Shown here: positions 1 to 6,500 of the stretch, one piece after another
Position numbering within the stretch: position 1 is the first letter of the stretch
Layout: each line of letters opens with the position of its first letter
Source of the DNA: an uncultured Bryobacterales bacterium
Lineage (GTDB): Bacteria > Acidobacteriota > Terriglobia > Bryobacterales > UBA6623
Direction of reading: 5' to 3'
Length of the DNA stretch: 6,500 nucleotides
Assembly: GCA_946887065.1 (NCBI GenBank)
Contig: CAMPKL010000221.1
Span: 1 to 6,500 of the forward strand
Notes under the pieces: generated by a model
Databases searched by the model: none
Seen by the model: only the letters and a program-made list of their open reading frames with translations
Told to the model about the DNA's origin: nothing
Program-made: the position numbers and the translations under genes

Positions 1-1350
1 CTCGCTGAGAAGTTGGGCGTTACCGCCAAGCTAGGCGTTCGCGTCAAGCTATATTCGCGCGGCAGCGGTAAGTGGGAAGAGTCGGGCGGCGAGTTCGCCA
101 AATTCGGCATGAGCGCACTCATGCTGGTTCGTACCTTGGAATTGTTGCAGGAGCGCGGCCAGTCGTCGGCGCTCAAGATGCTGCACTTCCACATCGGATC
201 GCAAATCACCGATATTCGCCGCGCGAAGAGGGCCTTCAAGGAGGCCGCGCGGACCTACTCGAAGGTTCGTCAAATGGGCTTCGACGTGGAATACCTCAAC
301 GTGGGCGGCGGGTTGGGCGTCGATTACGACGGTTCGAAAACGTCCTCGGAGTTCTCGGTGAATTACACCGTTCAGGAGTTCGCCAACGACGTCGTCTACA
401 CGATTAAGGAAGTTTGCGAAAGCGAACGCGTGCCTTGCCCGAAGATCGTCAACGAAGCCGGCCGGGCGATGGTCGCGCACCATGCGATGCTCGTGACGGA
501 CGTGAAGAAGGTGATTCGTCCGGGTATGGAGTCGAACTACGACCTGGACACGATGACCTCCGAGGCGCAGCCGATTGTGGAGTTGACGGACATCGCCAGG
601 GAAATCAATGCCAAGAATTTCCGCGAGTATTATCACGACGCGCTTCAGGATCGGGAAGATCTCAACAAGCTGTACGAGCTTGGCTACTTGAATCTCGTCG
701 ATCGCGCGAAGGGCGAATGGCTGTTCTGGTACATCTGCCGGCAGGCCGTCAAGCTGTCGAAGTCAGCCAAGCAACGCGGCGAGGAGTTCGAGGATCTGGA
801 CCGGCTGTTGGCGTCGAAGTACGTCTGTAACTTTTCGATGTTCCAATCGTTGCCTGATTTCTGGGCCTTCGATCAGTTGTTCCCCATTATGCCGATCCAT
901 CGCTTGGGCGAAATTCCGGGCGAGCGCGGCATCCTGTGCGACATCACTTGCGACTCGGACGGCGCGGTGGATAAGTTCGTCGATATCCGTGACGTCAAGG
1001 AATCGCTGGAATTGCATCCGATGCGCGAGGGCGAGCCTTACTACTTGGGAATCCTGCTGATCGGCGCTTATCAAGAAACCTTGGGAGACGTGCACAATCT
1101 GTTCGGCGAGGTTGCCGAAGTGAGCGTGACGATCGGCAAGGACGGCGAAGTCTCGACCGAAGATCTGCAGCGGGGCGACTCCGTACGCGAGGTGCTGGTC
1201 TACATGGGCCACGAGACAGACGAGTTGCGAGACGCGCTGGATCTCCTGCTGTCTTCGCGGCGCGAAGATGGACTGATCTCCGAGGACGATGAACGGGAAG
1301 TCATGTCCACGGCCTCGCTCGTGCTCGACGATTACACTTACCTGACGTAG
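1..1350 (+). CDS. speA: Biosynthetic arginine decarboxylase SpeA, 5'-truncated by the window edge
   Basis: SpeA is a PLP-dependent fold-III enzyme that decarboxylates L-arginine to agmatine, the first step of the agmatine route to putrescine and spermidine. The reading frame is open from base 1, so the true start lies outside; the TTG at 13-15 is an internal Leu codon, not a start. About 449 residues are present against roughly 630-660 for the family, so the N-terminal part with the PLP-binding lysine is missing. Visible SpeA signatures, in order, are GSGKWEESGGE (61-93), LHFHIGSQ (181-204), the glycine-rich phosphate-binding loop VGGGLGVDYDG (301-333), an NEAGRA motif (451-468; often ESGRA in homologues), ITCDSDG with the likely catalytic Cys at 949-951, and GAYQETLGDVHNLFG (1063-1107). 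The last two are hallmarks of the SpeA C-terminal half. The gene ends in TAG at 1348-1350, one base from the stop of the convergent gene. Nothing suggests a frameshift. The assignment is very secure. Confidence 0.96.
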   Translation, partial: LAEKLGVTAKLGVRVKLYSRGSGKWEESGGEFAKFGMSALMLVRTLELLQERGQSSALKMLHFHIGSQITDIRRAKRAFKEAARTYSKVRQMGFDVEYLNVGGGLGVDYDGSKTSSEFSVNYTVQEFANDVVYTIKEVCESERVPCPKIVNEAGRAMVAHHAMLVTDVKKVIRPGMESNYDLDTMTSEAQPIVELTDIAREINAKNFREYYHDALQDREDLNKLYELGYLNLVDRAKGEWLFWYICRQAVKLSKSAKQRGEEFEDLDRLLASKYVCNFSMFQSLPDFWAFDQLFPIMPIHRLGEIPGERGILCDITCDSDGAVDKFVDIRDVKESLELHPMREGEPYYLGILLIGAYQETLGDVHNLFGEVAEVSVTIGKDGEVSTEDLQRGDSVREVLVYMGHETDELRDALDLLLSSRREDGLISEDDEREVMSTASLVLDDYTYLT

Positions 1351-1351
1351 G

Positions 1352-2809
1352 CTAGGCGAGAATCTCGCTGACGACGCGGGCCGGTTCGACGCCGGTCAGC
1401 TTTTGGTCCAATCCTTGGTATTGGAACGTCAGGCGTTCGTGATCGATGCCGAACAAATGTAAGATCGTGGCCTGAAAGTCGCGTACGTGTACGGGATCCC
1501 GGACGATGTTGTAGGAAAAATCGTCCGTCTCGCCGTGAACGACGCCGCCCTTGATGCCGCCGCCGGCCATCCATAACGAGAAACAGCGCGGATGGTGATC
1601 GCGGCCATAGGTCTCGGCGGTCATCCTGCCCTGACAGTAGATCGTCCTGCCGAACTCGCCGCCGCAAATGACAAGAGTATCCTCCAGCATGCCGCGTTGT
1701 TTGAGGTCTTGGACGAGCGCCGCGACTCCCTGATCGGTATCTTTGCACTGGCTCGGAAGCACTTCAGGCAGGTCGCCGTGGACGTCCCAGCCGCGCTGGT
1801 AGATCTGCACGAAGCGCACGTCACGTTCGAGCAGGCGGCGAGCCGTGAGGCAACTATTGGCCATCGTCGCGGGCTTGCGCGCGTCCTCTCCGTAGAGCTC
1901 ATAGACGCTTTCGGGTTCGCCGGAGAGGTCCGTCAATTCCGGTACGGAGGCTTGCATCCGGAAAGCCATCTCGTATTGTTCGATTCGCGCCAGCGTTTCC
2001 GGATCGGCGATCCGCTCGTGCTCGATTTGATTCAGCTCAGCAACCGCGTCCAGCATACGGCGTCGGACGGAAGTCGGCACGCCATCGGGATTGTTGATGT
2101 AGAGAACCGGGTCGGCGCCCGCCCGCAAAGCGACTCCCGAGTATTTGGCCGAGAGGAATCCCGCGCTCCAAAGACGGGCTGAAATAGCCTGCACGTTGGC
2201 CTTGGGGTGCGAGTGCGTTGCGTTCATCACGACGAACGTCGGCAGATCACGATTCATGGAACCGAGGCCATAGGCGATCCAGGCGCCGGCGCACGGCCGG
2301 CCGGCGATTTGGCTGCCGGATTGGAAGAACGTAATAGCCGGCTCGTGATTGATCGCCTCGGTGTGCATCGTGCGAATCACGGCAATATCGTCGGCGATCT
2401 TTGCGATGTTGGGCAGCAACTCCGAGATCCAGGTCCCGCTCTGGCCGTGCTGAGAGAAGTTAAAGCGGGCCGGGGCGATCGGGAAACGGGTCTGCCCCGA
2501 GGTCATCGTCGTCAGCCGCTGCCCCTGGCGGATCGAGTCGGGGAGTTCCTTGTCTTCCCACTCCTTCATCACCGGTTTGTAGTCGTACAACTCCATCTGG
2601 GGCGGCGCCCCGACGAGATGCACGTAGACGGCGCGTTTGGCCTTCGGAGCGAAATGCGGCAGCCCCGGCAAGCCTCCGGTTGCGGAATCGGCGGCGGCCA
2701 AGGTCTCCCCCAGCATGGTCCCAAGCGCGGCCGCGCCGAGGTTGCGGGCTCCGCGAGCGAAGAACTGGCGGCGCGTTTCGATGTCGAGTACTGTCCTGGT
2801 GAAATCCAT
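1352..2809 (-). CDS. DUF1501 family protein, Tat-exported
   Basis: Complete 485-residue member of the DUF1501 family, which has the alkaline phosphatase/sulfatase-like fold and no firmly established reaction. The N-terminus carries a twin-arginine motif, TRRQFF at residues 12-17, followed by a mildly hydrophobic Gly/Ala-rich stretch to about residue 40. This predicts export of a folded, perhaps metal-loaded, protein through Tat. Family motifs are a possible metal-site region HTEAINHEP (149-157), GWDVHGD (340-346), CGGEFGRT (382-389), GRDHHP (402-407) and a following AGGGIKGG loop (415-422). Length is normal for the family. The ATG is chosen because GGAG sits seven bases upstream and the signal peptide follows directly. 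It lies ten bases downstream of the large haem-motif gene, and DUF1501 genes are commonly found beside PSCyt/DUF1549/DUF1553 genes in Planctomycetota and Acidobacteriota, which suggests a shared periplasmic or surface role. Six cysteines (173, 320, 355, 382, 392, 409) are present. Family is confident; substrate is unknown. Confidence 0.93.
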   Translation of the reverse strand: MDFTRTVLDIETRRQFFARGARNLGAAALGTMLGETLAAADSATGGLPGLPHFAPKAKRAVYVHLVGAPPQMELYDYKPVMKEWEDKELPDSIRQGQRLTTMTSGQTRFPIAPARFNFSQHGQSGTWISELLPNIAKIADDIAVIRTMHTEAINHEPAITFFQSGSQIAGRPCAGAWIAYGLGSMNRDLPTFVVMNATHSHPKANVQAISARLWSAGFLSAKYSGVALRAGADPVLYINNPDGVPTSVRRRMLDAVAELNQIEHERIADPETLARIEQYEMAFRMQASVPELTDLSGEPESVYELYGEDARKPATMANSCLTARRLLERDVRFVQIYQRGWDVHGDLPEVLPSQCKDTDQGVAALVQDLKQRGMLEDTLVICGGEFGRTIYCQGRMTAETYGRDHHPRCFSLWMAGGGIKGGVVHGETDDFSYNIVRDPVHVRDFQATILHLFGIDHERLTFQYQGLDQKLTGVEPARVVSEILA

Positions 2810-2822
2810 CGAAATACTCCTA
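2810..2822 (-). promoter_or_regulatory. Shine-Dalgarno of the DUF1501 gene, overlapping the upstream stop codon
   Basis: Read on the minus strand, TAGGAG (2822-2817) is followed by a seven-base spacer and ATG at 2809. The first three bases, TAG, are the stop codon of the upstream 1040-residue gene, so ribosomes terminating there stand directly on the next initiation signal. This is the classic arrangement for translational coupling and supports one transcript for the pair. The site itself is seen directly; the coupling is inferred. Confidence 0.8.
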
Positions 2823-5800
2823 CTTGTTCAGCGCCTCGTCGAGGTTCAATAGCTGATTGGCCAACATGGTGAGGGCCGCCAACTCGGCCGGTTGCGCGCG
2901 GCTCTCCAACGGAGACTCGCCCACGGACAGCAGGCTGTCGGCATCGGCCTGACTGGCTTCGTAGTGGCTTAGGTAGTCCTCATAGGCTTCGCGGACGATA
3001 CGCCGTTCGCGGGACTCAAAGGACCGGGCAAGAACCCGCATCGTCATGAAGTCGAGCCGTGAATCGAAGTCGCTGCGGTCGGCGACAGCGCCCAGAGCGA
3101 GGTTGCGAGCCGCTTCCACAAAGCCCGGGCCGTTCATGGTCAACAGCGCCTGCAGCGGCGTGTTCGTTCGTTCGCGTCTGACCGTGCACTGTTCGCGGGT
3201 GGGCGCGTTGAAAATCTCCATGGCGGGCGGAGGCGCGGAACGCTTCCAGAACGTGTAAAGGCTGCGGCGGTAAAGCTCCTCTCCGTGGTCCTGGGTATAA
3301 AACTGCGTGTTGCTCTGCGTCATGGCGACGGTTTCCCAAATGCGGTTCGGCTGGTAGGGCTTCACGCTGGGGCCGCCGACGTGTTCGACTAACAGCCCGC
3401 TCGAGGCCAGGGCGTAGTCGCGCACGACCTCGGCATCCATACGAAAACGCGGTCCGCGAGAGAGCAACACGTTGAGCGGATCCTTCTCCAGCTTCTCAGC
3501 CGTGGCCGCCGCGGATTGGCGATAGGTTGAGGAGGTAACCATCAGCCGGAAGAAGTCTTTGATGTTCCAGCCGCCGTCGCGGAACTCAACGGCCAGCCAA
3601 TCCAGCAATTCGGGGTTGGAGGGCGGTTGGCCTTGCGAGCCGAAGTCTTCGCTGGTCGGCACGATGCCCACGCCGAAGACTTCTTGCCAAAAGCGGTTGA
3701 CGGTCACCCGGGCGGTGAGCGGATTGGAATCATTCACCAGCCACCGCGCCAAGCCCAAGCGGTTGCGAGGCAAGGACGCGGGCATCGGCCCAAGCGCCGA
3801 TAAGGTCGCGGCTTCCACGCGCTCTCCCGGCTGATCGTACATACCCCGGATCAGGACGTGCGCGAAAGGCATCGAGTCGGTCTTCTCTTCCATCACGTGC
3901 GTTACAGCCGAGCGGCGGCGGACATCGCGTTGGCGGGCGATGATCGAGGCGAGCCGTGAGGCTTGCGCGCGATAGTCCTCGGCATGGCGTGCGAGGTAGT
4001 ACTTGTGCAGGGCCGCTTTCTCGGCCTCCTCGAGATCCGCCGGCGCCTTGAGTCGCGCTTGCCTCAATTCGGGCAAGCCGGACAATAAACCGATCTCCTG
4101 CTCGGTGGCGACGCGATTGAGAACCTGCAAGTCAGAGACGCCGAGGCCTTCAAGATGCGCCTTGTCGAGCGCTCCCAGCCAAAGCGGGGCGTCGTTGTCG
4201 AGAGGGCCCTCCACAACACGGACTCCGTGGACGACCGTTTCGCCCGGCACGGGTTGGCCGTTGAGGTAGAGTTGGATTCCGGCGGGAGTGCGAGAACCGT
4301 CATAGGTGACCGCGACGTGATTCCACGCGCCCCGCTGGAAGGCCGCGGCCTTCTCGGCCCGCAGCCCGATTCTCTGTTTCTTGTCGCCGGTTACGGCGAA
4401 GACAGGACGGGTATCCTCAATCGTCAGCGCCCAGCCGCGGTTGTCGTCAGCGGCATCGGTGCGGCTGATGAGGGGTCCGGCGCTCTTATCTTCCGGCAGA
4501 TAGAACGATAAACTCAGTGTCAACGGTTTATCCGCGGTGATGGCCGGAGGGTCGGATAGTTCGATCACTCCTTGTTCGCCGACCCAGGCGGCGGGGCGGC
4601 CATGCCGCGCGACCTCCACCGTGACGGATCTGCTTGGCGCCAAGCTAGGGCTGGCGGCAAATTCGACGGCTAGAACGGCGGAATCATCCAAGCGATCGGC
4701 TTCCGCTTCGCGGTACTCGCCGCTGGCGAGCCAAGCCTCGAAAGGCGCTCGTGCGCTATCCCCGGCGGCTCGCAGCGCTTCACGCGCGGCCTGTTCTTCT
4801 TCCCCAAGCTGGGACCACAGGGCGTCGTCCTCTTTGCTGCGGAAAGCGACGACCGGGCCAGGATCAAAAATGTTGCCGTCGAGCGTCTTCTGCGTCGTGT
4901 TGCGGAAGAACGCCGCCAGCGAGTAGAAATCGGTCTGCTTGATGGGATCGAACTTATGATCGTGGCAGGTGGCGCAGCCCACCGTGAGCCCCAACCATAC
5001 GGCGCTCGTGGTATCGACGCGATCTTTGGCATAGATTGCCGCGACTTCCTCTTCGATGACGCCGCCCTCGTTGGTGGTGACGTTGCAGCGGTGGAAGCCG
5101 GTGGCGATCAGTTGATCGCGGGTCGGGTTAGGCAGCAGATCGCCGGCGAGCTGCTCAACGGTGAATTGGTCGAAGGGCATGTTGCGATTGAAGGCATTGA
5201 TCACCCAGTCGCGGTAGGGCCACATCTCGCGGTAGTTGTCGATGTGCAGGCCGTGCGTGTCGGCGTAGCGCGCGGCGTCGAGCCAGTAGCGTCCGCGATG
5301 CTCGCCCCAAGCGGGCTTGGCCATGTAATAGTCGACGCGTTTCTCGTAAGCCCGCGGATCTCTATCGCTGACGAACGACTCGACTTCTTCCGGAGTCGGC
5401 GGGAGGCCGGTTAGATCGAGCGCCAGGCGGCGAATTAAGGTGCGGCGGTCGGCCTCCGGCGCCGGCTTGAGGCCGGCTCGATCCAAGGCGGACAAGATGA
5501 ACGCGTCAATCGGATTGCGCACCCAGGAGGCATCGCTGACCCGCGGCGCTGCGGGCCGTGTGGGGTTGGTGAGAATCCAAGACTCTTCCCACGGCGCGCC
5601 GGCGGCGATCCACTGGCGTATCAGTTCGACCTGCTCGGCGGTCAGCTCCTTGCCGGAGTAGGCGGGAGGCATGCGGCGCGCGGCGTCCGTCGCTGAAATT
5701 CGCTGATAAACCAGGCTCGCGCCGGCATCGCCTGGCGTGATCAGCGTTCCTCCCGCTGAGGTGGAGAAAGCGTGCTCCTTCTCGTCCAAGCGCACATTCG

Positions 5801-5942
5801 CCATGCGTGATGCCCCATCCGGGCCGTGGCAGGCGAAGCATTTGTCAGAGAGCAGCGGCCGGATGTCCCGCAAGAAGTTGACGGATTGGGCGCCGAGCAG
5901 CGTGGAAAAGAGAGCAAGGCCGAGGAGGAGTCTTGTCAGCAT
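2820..5942 (-). CDS. Secreted PSCyt1-DUF1549-LamG-DUF1553 multidomain protein with two haem-type CXXCH motifs
   Basis: Complete 1040-residue exported protein of the planctomycete-cytochrome type; its biochemical role is not established. Residues 1-18 look like a Sec signal peptide (Arg4, then a Leu-rich core ending LLGA before QS). Residues about 24-120 match PSCyt1: CFACHG at 35-40 is a c-type haem motif, and the downstream MPP (91-93) could supply the Met ligand. Residues about 142-350 match PSCyt2/DUF1549, with the conserved LALDLTGLPPTPEEV (173-187), YWLDAARYADTHG (219-231) and a second motif CATCHDHKFDPI (323-334). Residues about 455-612 form a LamG/concanavalin-like domain, including WNHVAVTYDGS (540-550) and IQLYLNGQPV (556-565). 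Residues about 680-985 match DUF1553/PSD1: NRLGLARWLVN, NPLTARVTVNRFW (740-752), SEDFGSQG and RTNTPLQALLTMN (925-937). The C-terminus (LLNLDEALNK) is the usual family ending, so it is not truncated. The ATG start gives the signal peptide but has only a weak GGCGG ribosome site. It forms a unit with the DUF1501 gene ten bases downstream. Confidence 0.94.
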   Translation of the reverse strand: MLTRLLLGLALFSTLLGAQSVNFLRDIRPLLSDKCFACHGPDGASRMANVRLDEKEHAFSTSAGGTLITPGDAGASLVYQRISATDAARRMPPAYSGKELTAEQVELIRQWIAAGAPWEESWILTNPTRPAAPRVSDASWVRNPIDAFILSALDRAGLKPAPEADRRTLIRRLALDLTGLPPTPEEVESFVSDRDPRAYEKRVDYYMAKPAWGEHRGRYWLDAARYADTHGLHIDNYREMWPYRDWVINAFNRNMPFDQFTVEQLAGDLLPNPTRDQLIATGFHRCNVTTNEGGVIEEEVAAIYAKDRVDTTSAVWLGLTVGCATCHDHKFDPIKQTDFYSLAAFFRNTTQKTLDGNIFDPGPVVAFRSKEDDALWSQLGEEEQAAREALRAAGDSARAPFEAWLASGEYREAEADRLDDSAVLAVEFAASPSLAPSRSVTVEVARHGRPAAWVGEQGVIELSDPPAITADKPLTLSLSFYLPEDKSAGPLISRTDAADDNRGWALTIEDTRPVFAVTGDKKQRIGLRAEKAAAFQRGAWNHVAVTYDGSRTPAGIQLYLNGQPVPGETVVHGVRVVEGPLDNDAPLWLGALDKAHLEGLGVSDLQVLNRVATEQEIGLLSGLPELRQARLKAPADLEEAEKAALHKYYLARHAEDYRAQASRLASIIARQRDVRRRSAVTHVMEEKTDSMPFAHVLIRGMYDQPGERVEAATLSALGPMPASLPRNRLGLARWLVNDSNPLTARVTVNRFWQEVFGVGIVPTSEDFGSQGQPPSNPELLDWLAVEFRDGGWNIKDFFRLMVTSSTYRQSAAATAEKLEKDPLNVLLSRGPRFRMDAEVVRDYALASSGLLVEHVGGPSVKPYQPNRIWETVAMTQSNTQFYTQDHGEELYRRSLYTFWKRSAPPPAMEIFNAPTREQCTVRRERTNTPLQALLTMNGPGFVEAARNLALGAVADRSDFDSRLDFMTMRVLARSFESRERRIVREAYEDYLSHYEASQADADSLLSVGESPLESRAQPAELAALTMLANQLLNLDEALNK

Positions 5943-5958
5943 GGGATTGCCGCCAATA

Positions 5959-5987
5959 ATTATGGGCCTTTCTCAATGTTTTGTCAT
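5959..5987 (-). promoter_or_regulatory. Candidate sigma-70-like promoter for the cytochrome-like/DUF1501 pair
   Basis: On the minus strand ATGACA (5987-5982; five of six bases of TTGACA) and CATAAT (5964-5959; five of six of TATAAT) are separated by exactly 17 bases (5981-5965). The stretch is distinctly AT-richer than the surrounding coding DNA. The -35 box overlaps the TGA stop (5986-5984) of the upstream exonuclease-like gene. A start of transcription about seven bases past the -10 box would fall near 5952, leaving a leader of only about ten bases before the ATG at 5942. This is inferred from sequence alone. The pair could also be read from a promoter upstream of the window, as the gap is only 41 bases. 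Confidence 0.45.
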
Positions 5988-6500
5988 GTTTCGCACGCCA
6001 GGGACGGTCGTTTCCGCGCAGTTCTTTCGATTCGGCGCTGAAGCCGGGCTACTCGTTTCGTCGCCTGTTCACTGGGCTCCAGTGCGGCGGCTTGGCTGGC
6101 GGCGTCGAGCGCCTTCGGAAGGTGTTTTTCGCAGCGTTCGAAGTGCTTAGACAACTCCGTCAGCGCGCGGGCCTGGTAGGGATTGCGGCAAGCCGAGAGA
6201 TCGAGCAGCAGATCGCGCTTCTGTTCGTGGCAGCCGCGTTTGCGTTCGATCAGGGCGGACTCCCACAGAGCGGCGAAGAGTTCGGCGTCGGCCATGTCGG
6301 CTTCGAGGGCTTTGCGATAAAGGGCGGCGGCCGCTGCGTGGTCGCCGGAGCGGCGCAGCCAGCGGGCCAGGCCGAGCAAGTCGGCGCCGTGATGCAAGGC
6401 AGCGTCCTCGGGGGCCGCGAATGAAGGCAGCACGACTTCGGTGAGGATGGAGAGGTAGACGATGTCCTTGGCGTGGTGGTGGAACAGCGGCACGTGCTTG
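5984..6500 (-). CDS. YprB-like ribonuclease H-fold (exonuclease-type) protein with TPR tail, 5'-truncated by the window edge
   Basis: About 171 C-terminal residues of a protein whose start lies beyond position 6500. The frame stays open to the edge (Lys-His precede the GTG at 6493-6491), so that GTG is an internal Val rather than a start. The first visible segment, VPLFHHHAKDIVYLSILTE, resembles the last catalytic block of the YprB-like RNase_H_2 family (DEDD/DnaQ-like exonuclease fold), where an H-N/H-x-x-D stretch supplies the final metal-binding Asp, here the codon at 6466-6464. It is followed by TPR-type helical pairs: LGLARWLRRSGDHAAAAALY, then a segment around IERKRG, then ALTELSKHFERCEKHLPKAL, which fits the family's usual pattern of 'LAK-x-YEHR-x-x-D-x-x-x-AL'. 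The tail is basic (RIERTARKR). The likely role is a cytoplasmic nuclease of unknown substrate. The catalytic N-terminal part is not visible, so a plain TPR protein remains possible. It ends in TGA 41 bases upstream of the cytochrome-like gene, in the same direction. Confidence 0.72.
   Translation of the reverse strand, partial: KHVPLFHHHAKDIVYLSILTEVVLPSFAAPEDAALHHGADLLGLARWLRRSGDHAAAAALYRKALEADMADAELFAALWESALIERKRGCHEQKRDLLLDLSACRNPYQARALTELSKHFERCEKHLPKALDAASQAAALEPSEQATKRVARLQRRIERTARKRPSLACET

Noticed and set aside
49..636. 195-codon open frame on the minus strand opposite speA
   Set aside because: It lies entirely opposite a clearly recognised SpeA coding frame, its translation is Arg/His/Val-rich without any domain, and it is a usual GC-rich shadow frame.
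1380..1396. Possible hairpin CCGG-loop-CCGG close to the convergent stop codons, considered as a terminator
   Set aside because: The stem is only four GC pairs plus a wobble, there is no T-run on either strand, and it lies within the DUF1501 coding sequence.
1837..1851. 15-base sequence repeated at 3948-3962 (GGCGAGCCGTGAGGC)
   Set aside because: Both copies lie inside coding sequence in unrelated protein segments, there are only two copies, and no flanking similarity extends it; coincidence in Arg/Ala-rich codons is likely.
1592..2182. 196-codon open frame on the plus strand inside the DUF1501 gene
   Set aside because: The opposite strand encodes conserved family motifs throughout this interval; this translation shows no recognisable motif or ribosome site. 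The same applies to the plus-strand frame at 2207-2872.
5461..5477. Perfect inverted repeat GCCGGC-5-GCCGGC
   Set aside because: It encodes the conserved AGLKPAP segment of the DUF1549 domain; codon bias in GC-rich DNA explains it, and it is far from any gene boundary.
6491..6493. GTG as a start codon for the rightmost minus-strand gene
   Set aside because: The frame stays open to the window edge, and the residues just after this codon already match the end of a catalytic domain, so the real start must be further upstream.

Overview
The window reads as a chromosomal fragment of a GC-rich bacterium that exports PSCyt/DUF1501-type proteins. Acidobacteriota (Solibacter/Bryobacter-like) fits best, with Planctomycetota or Verrucomicrobiota as alternatives. 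The inference rests on a PSCyt1-DUF1549-LamG-DUF1553 protein next to a Tat-exported DUF1501 protein, plus a YprB-like RNase H-fold protein with a TPR tail. It comes from family knowledge, not from a database search.

Layout: (1) positions 1-1350, + strand, hold the C-terminal two thirds of a biosynthetic arginine decarboxylase (SpeA) cut by the left edge. (2) Positions 1352-2809, - strand, encode a complete DUF1501 protein with a twin-arginine signal; its stop codon lies one base from the speA stop, so the two genes converge with no intergenic space. (3) Positions 2820-5942, - strand, encode a 1040-residue Sec-exported protein with two CXXCH haem-type motifs, a LamG-like insert and a DUF1553 C-terminus. 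It ends ten bases before the DUF1501 start, and its stop codon lies inside that gene's Shine-Dalgarno sequence. (4) Positions 5984-6500, - strand, hold the C-terminal end of a YprB-like ribonuclease H-fold protein with TPR-type helices, cut by the right edge.

The large cytochrome-like gene and the DUF1501 gene form a two-gene unit, transcribed leftwards and probably translationally coupled. A good sigma-70-like promoter candidate lies in the 41-base gap upstream of the pair, with its -35 box overlapping the stop codon of the exonuclease-like gene. Both products should leave the cytoplasm, one unfolded through Sec (compatible with later haem attachment) and one folded through Tat. Their joint biochemical role is not established. 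SpeA (agmatine/polyamine synthesis) and the YprB-like protein look like unrelated housekeeping neighbours. I see no RNA gene, mobile element, CRISPR array or convincing terminator. Coding density is near complete; the only non-coding gaps are 1, 10 and 41 bases.
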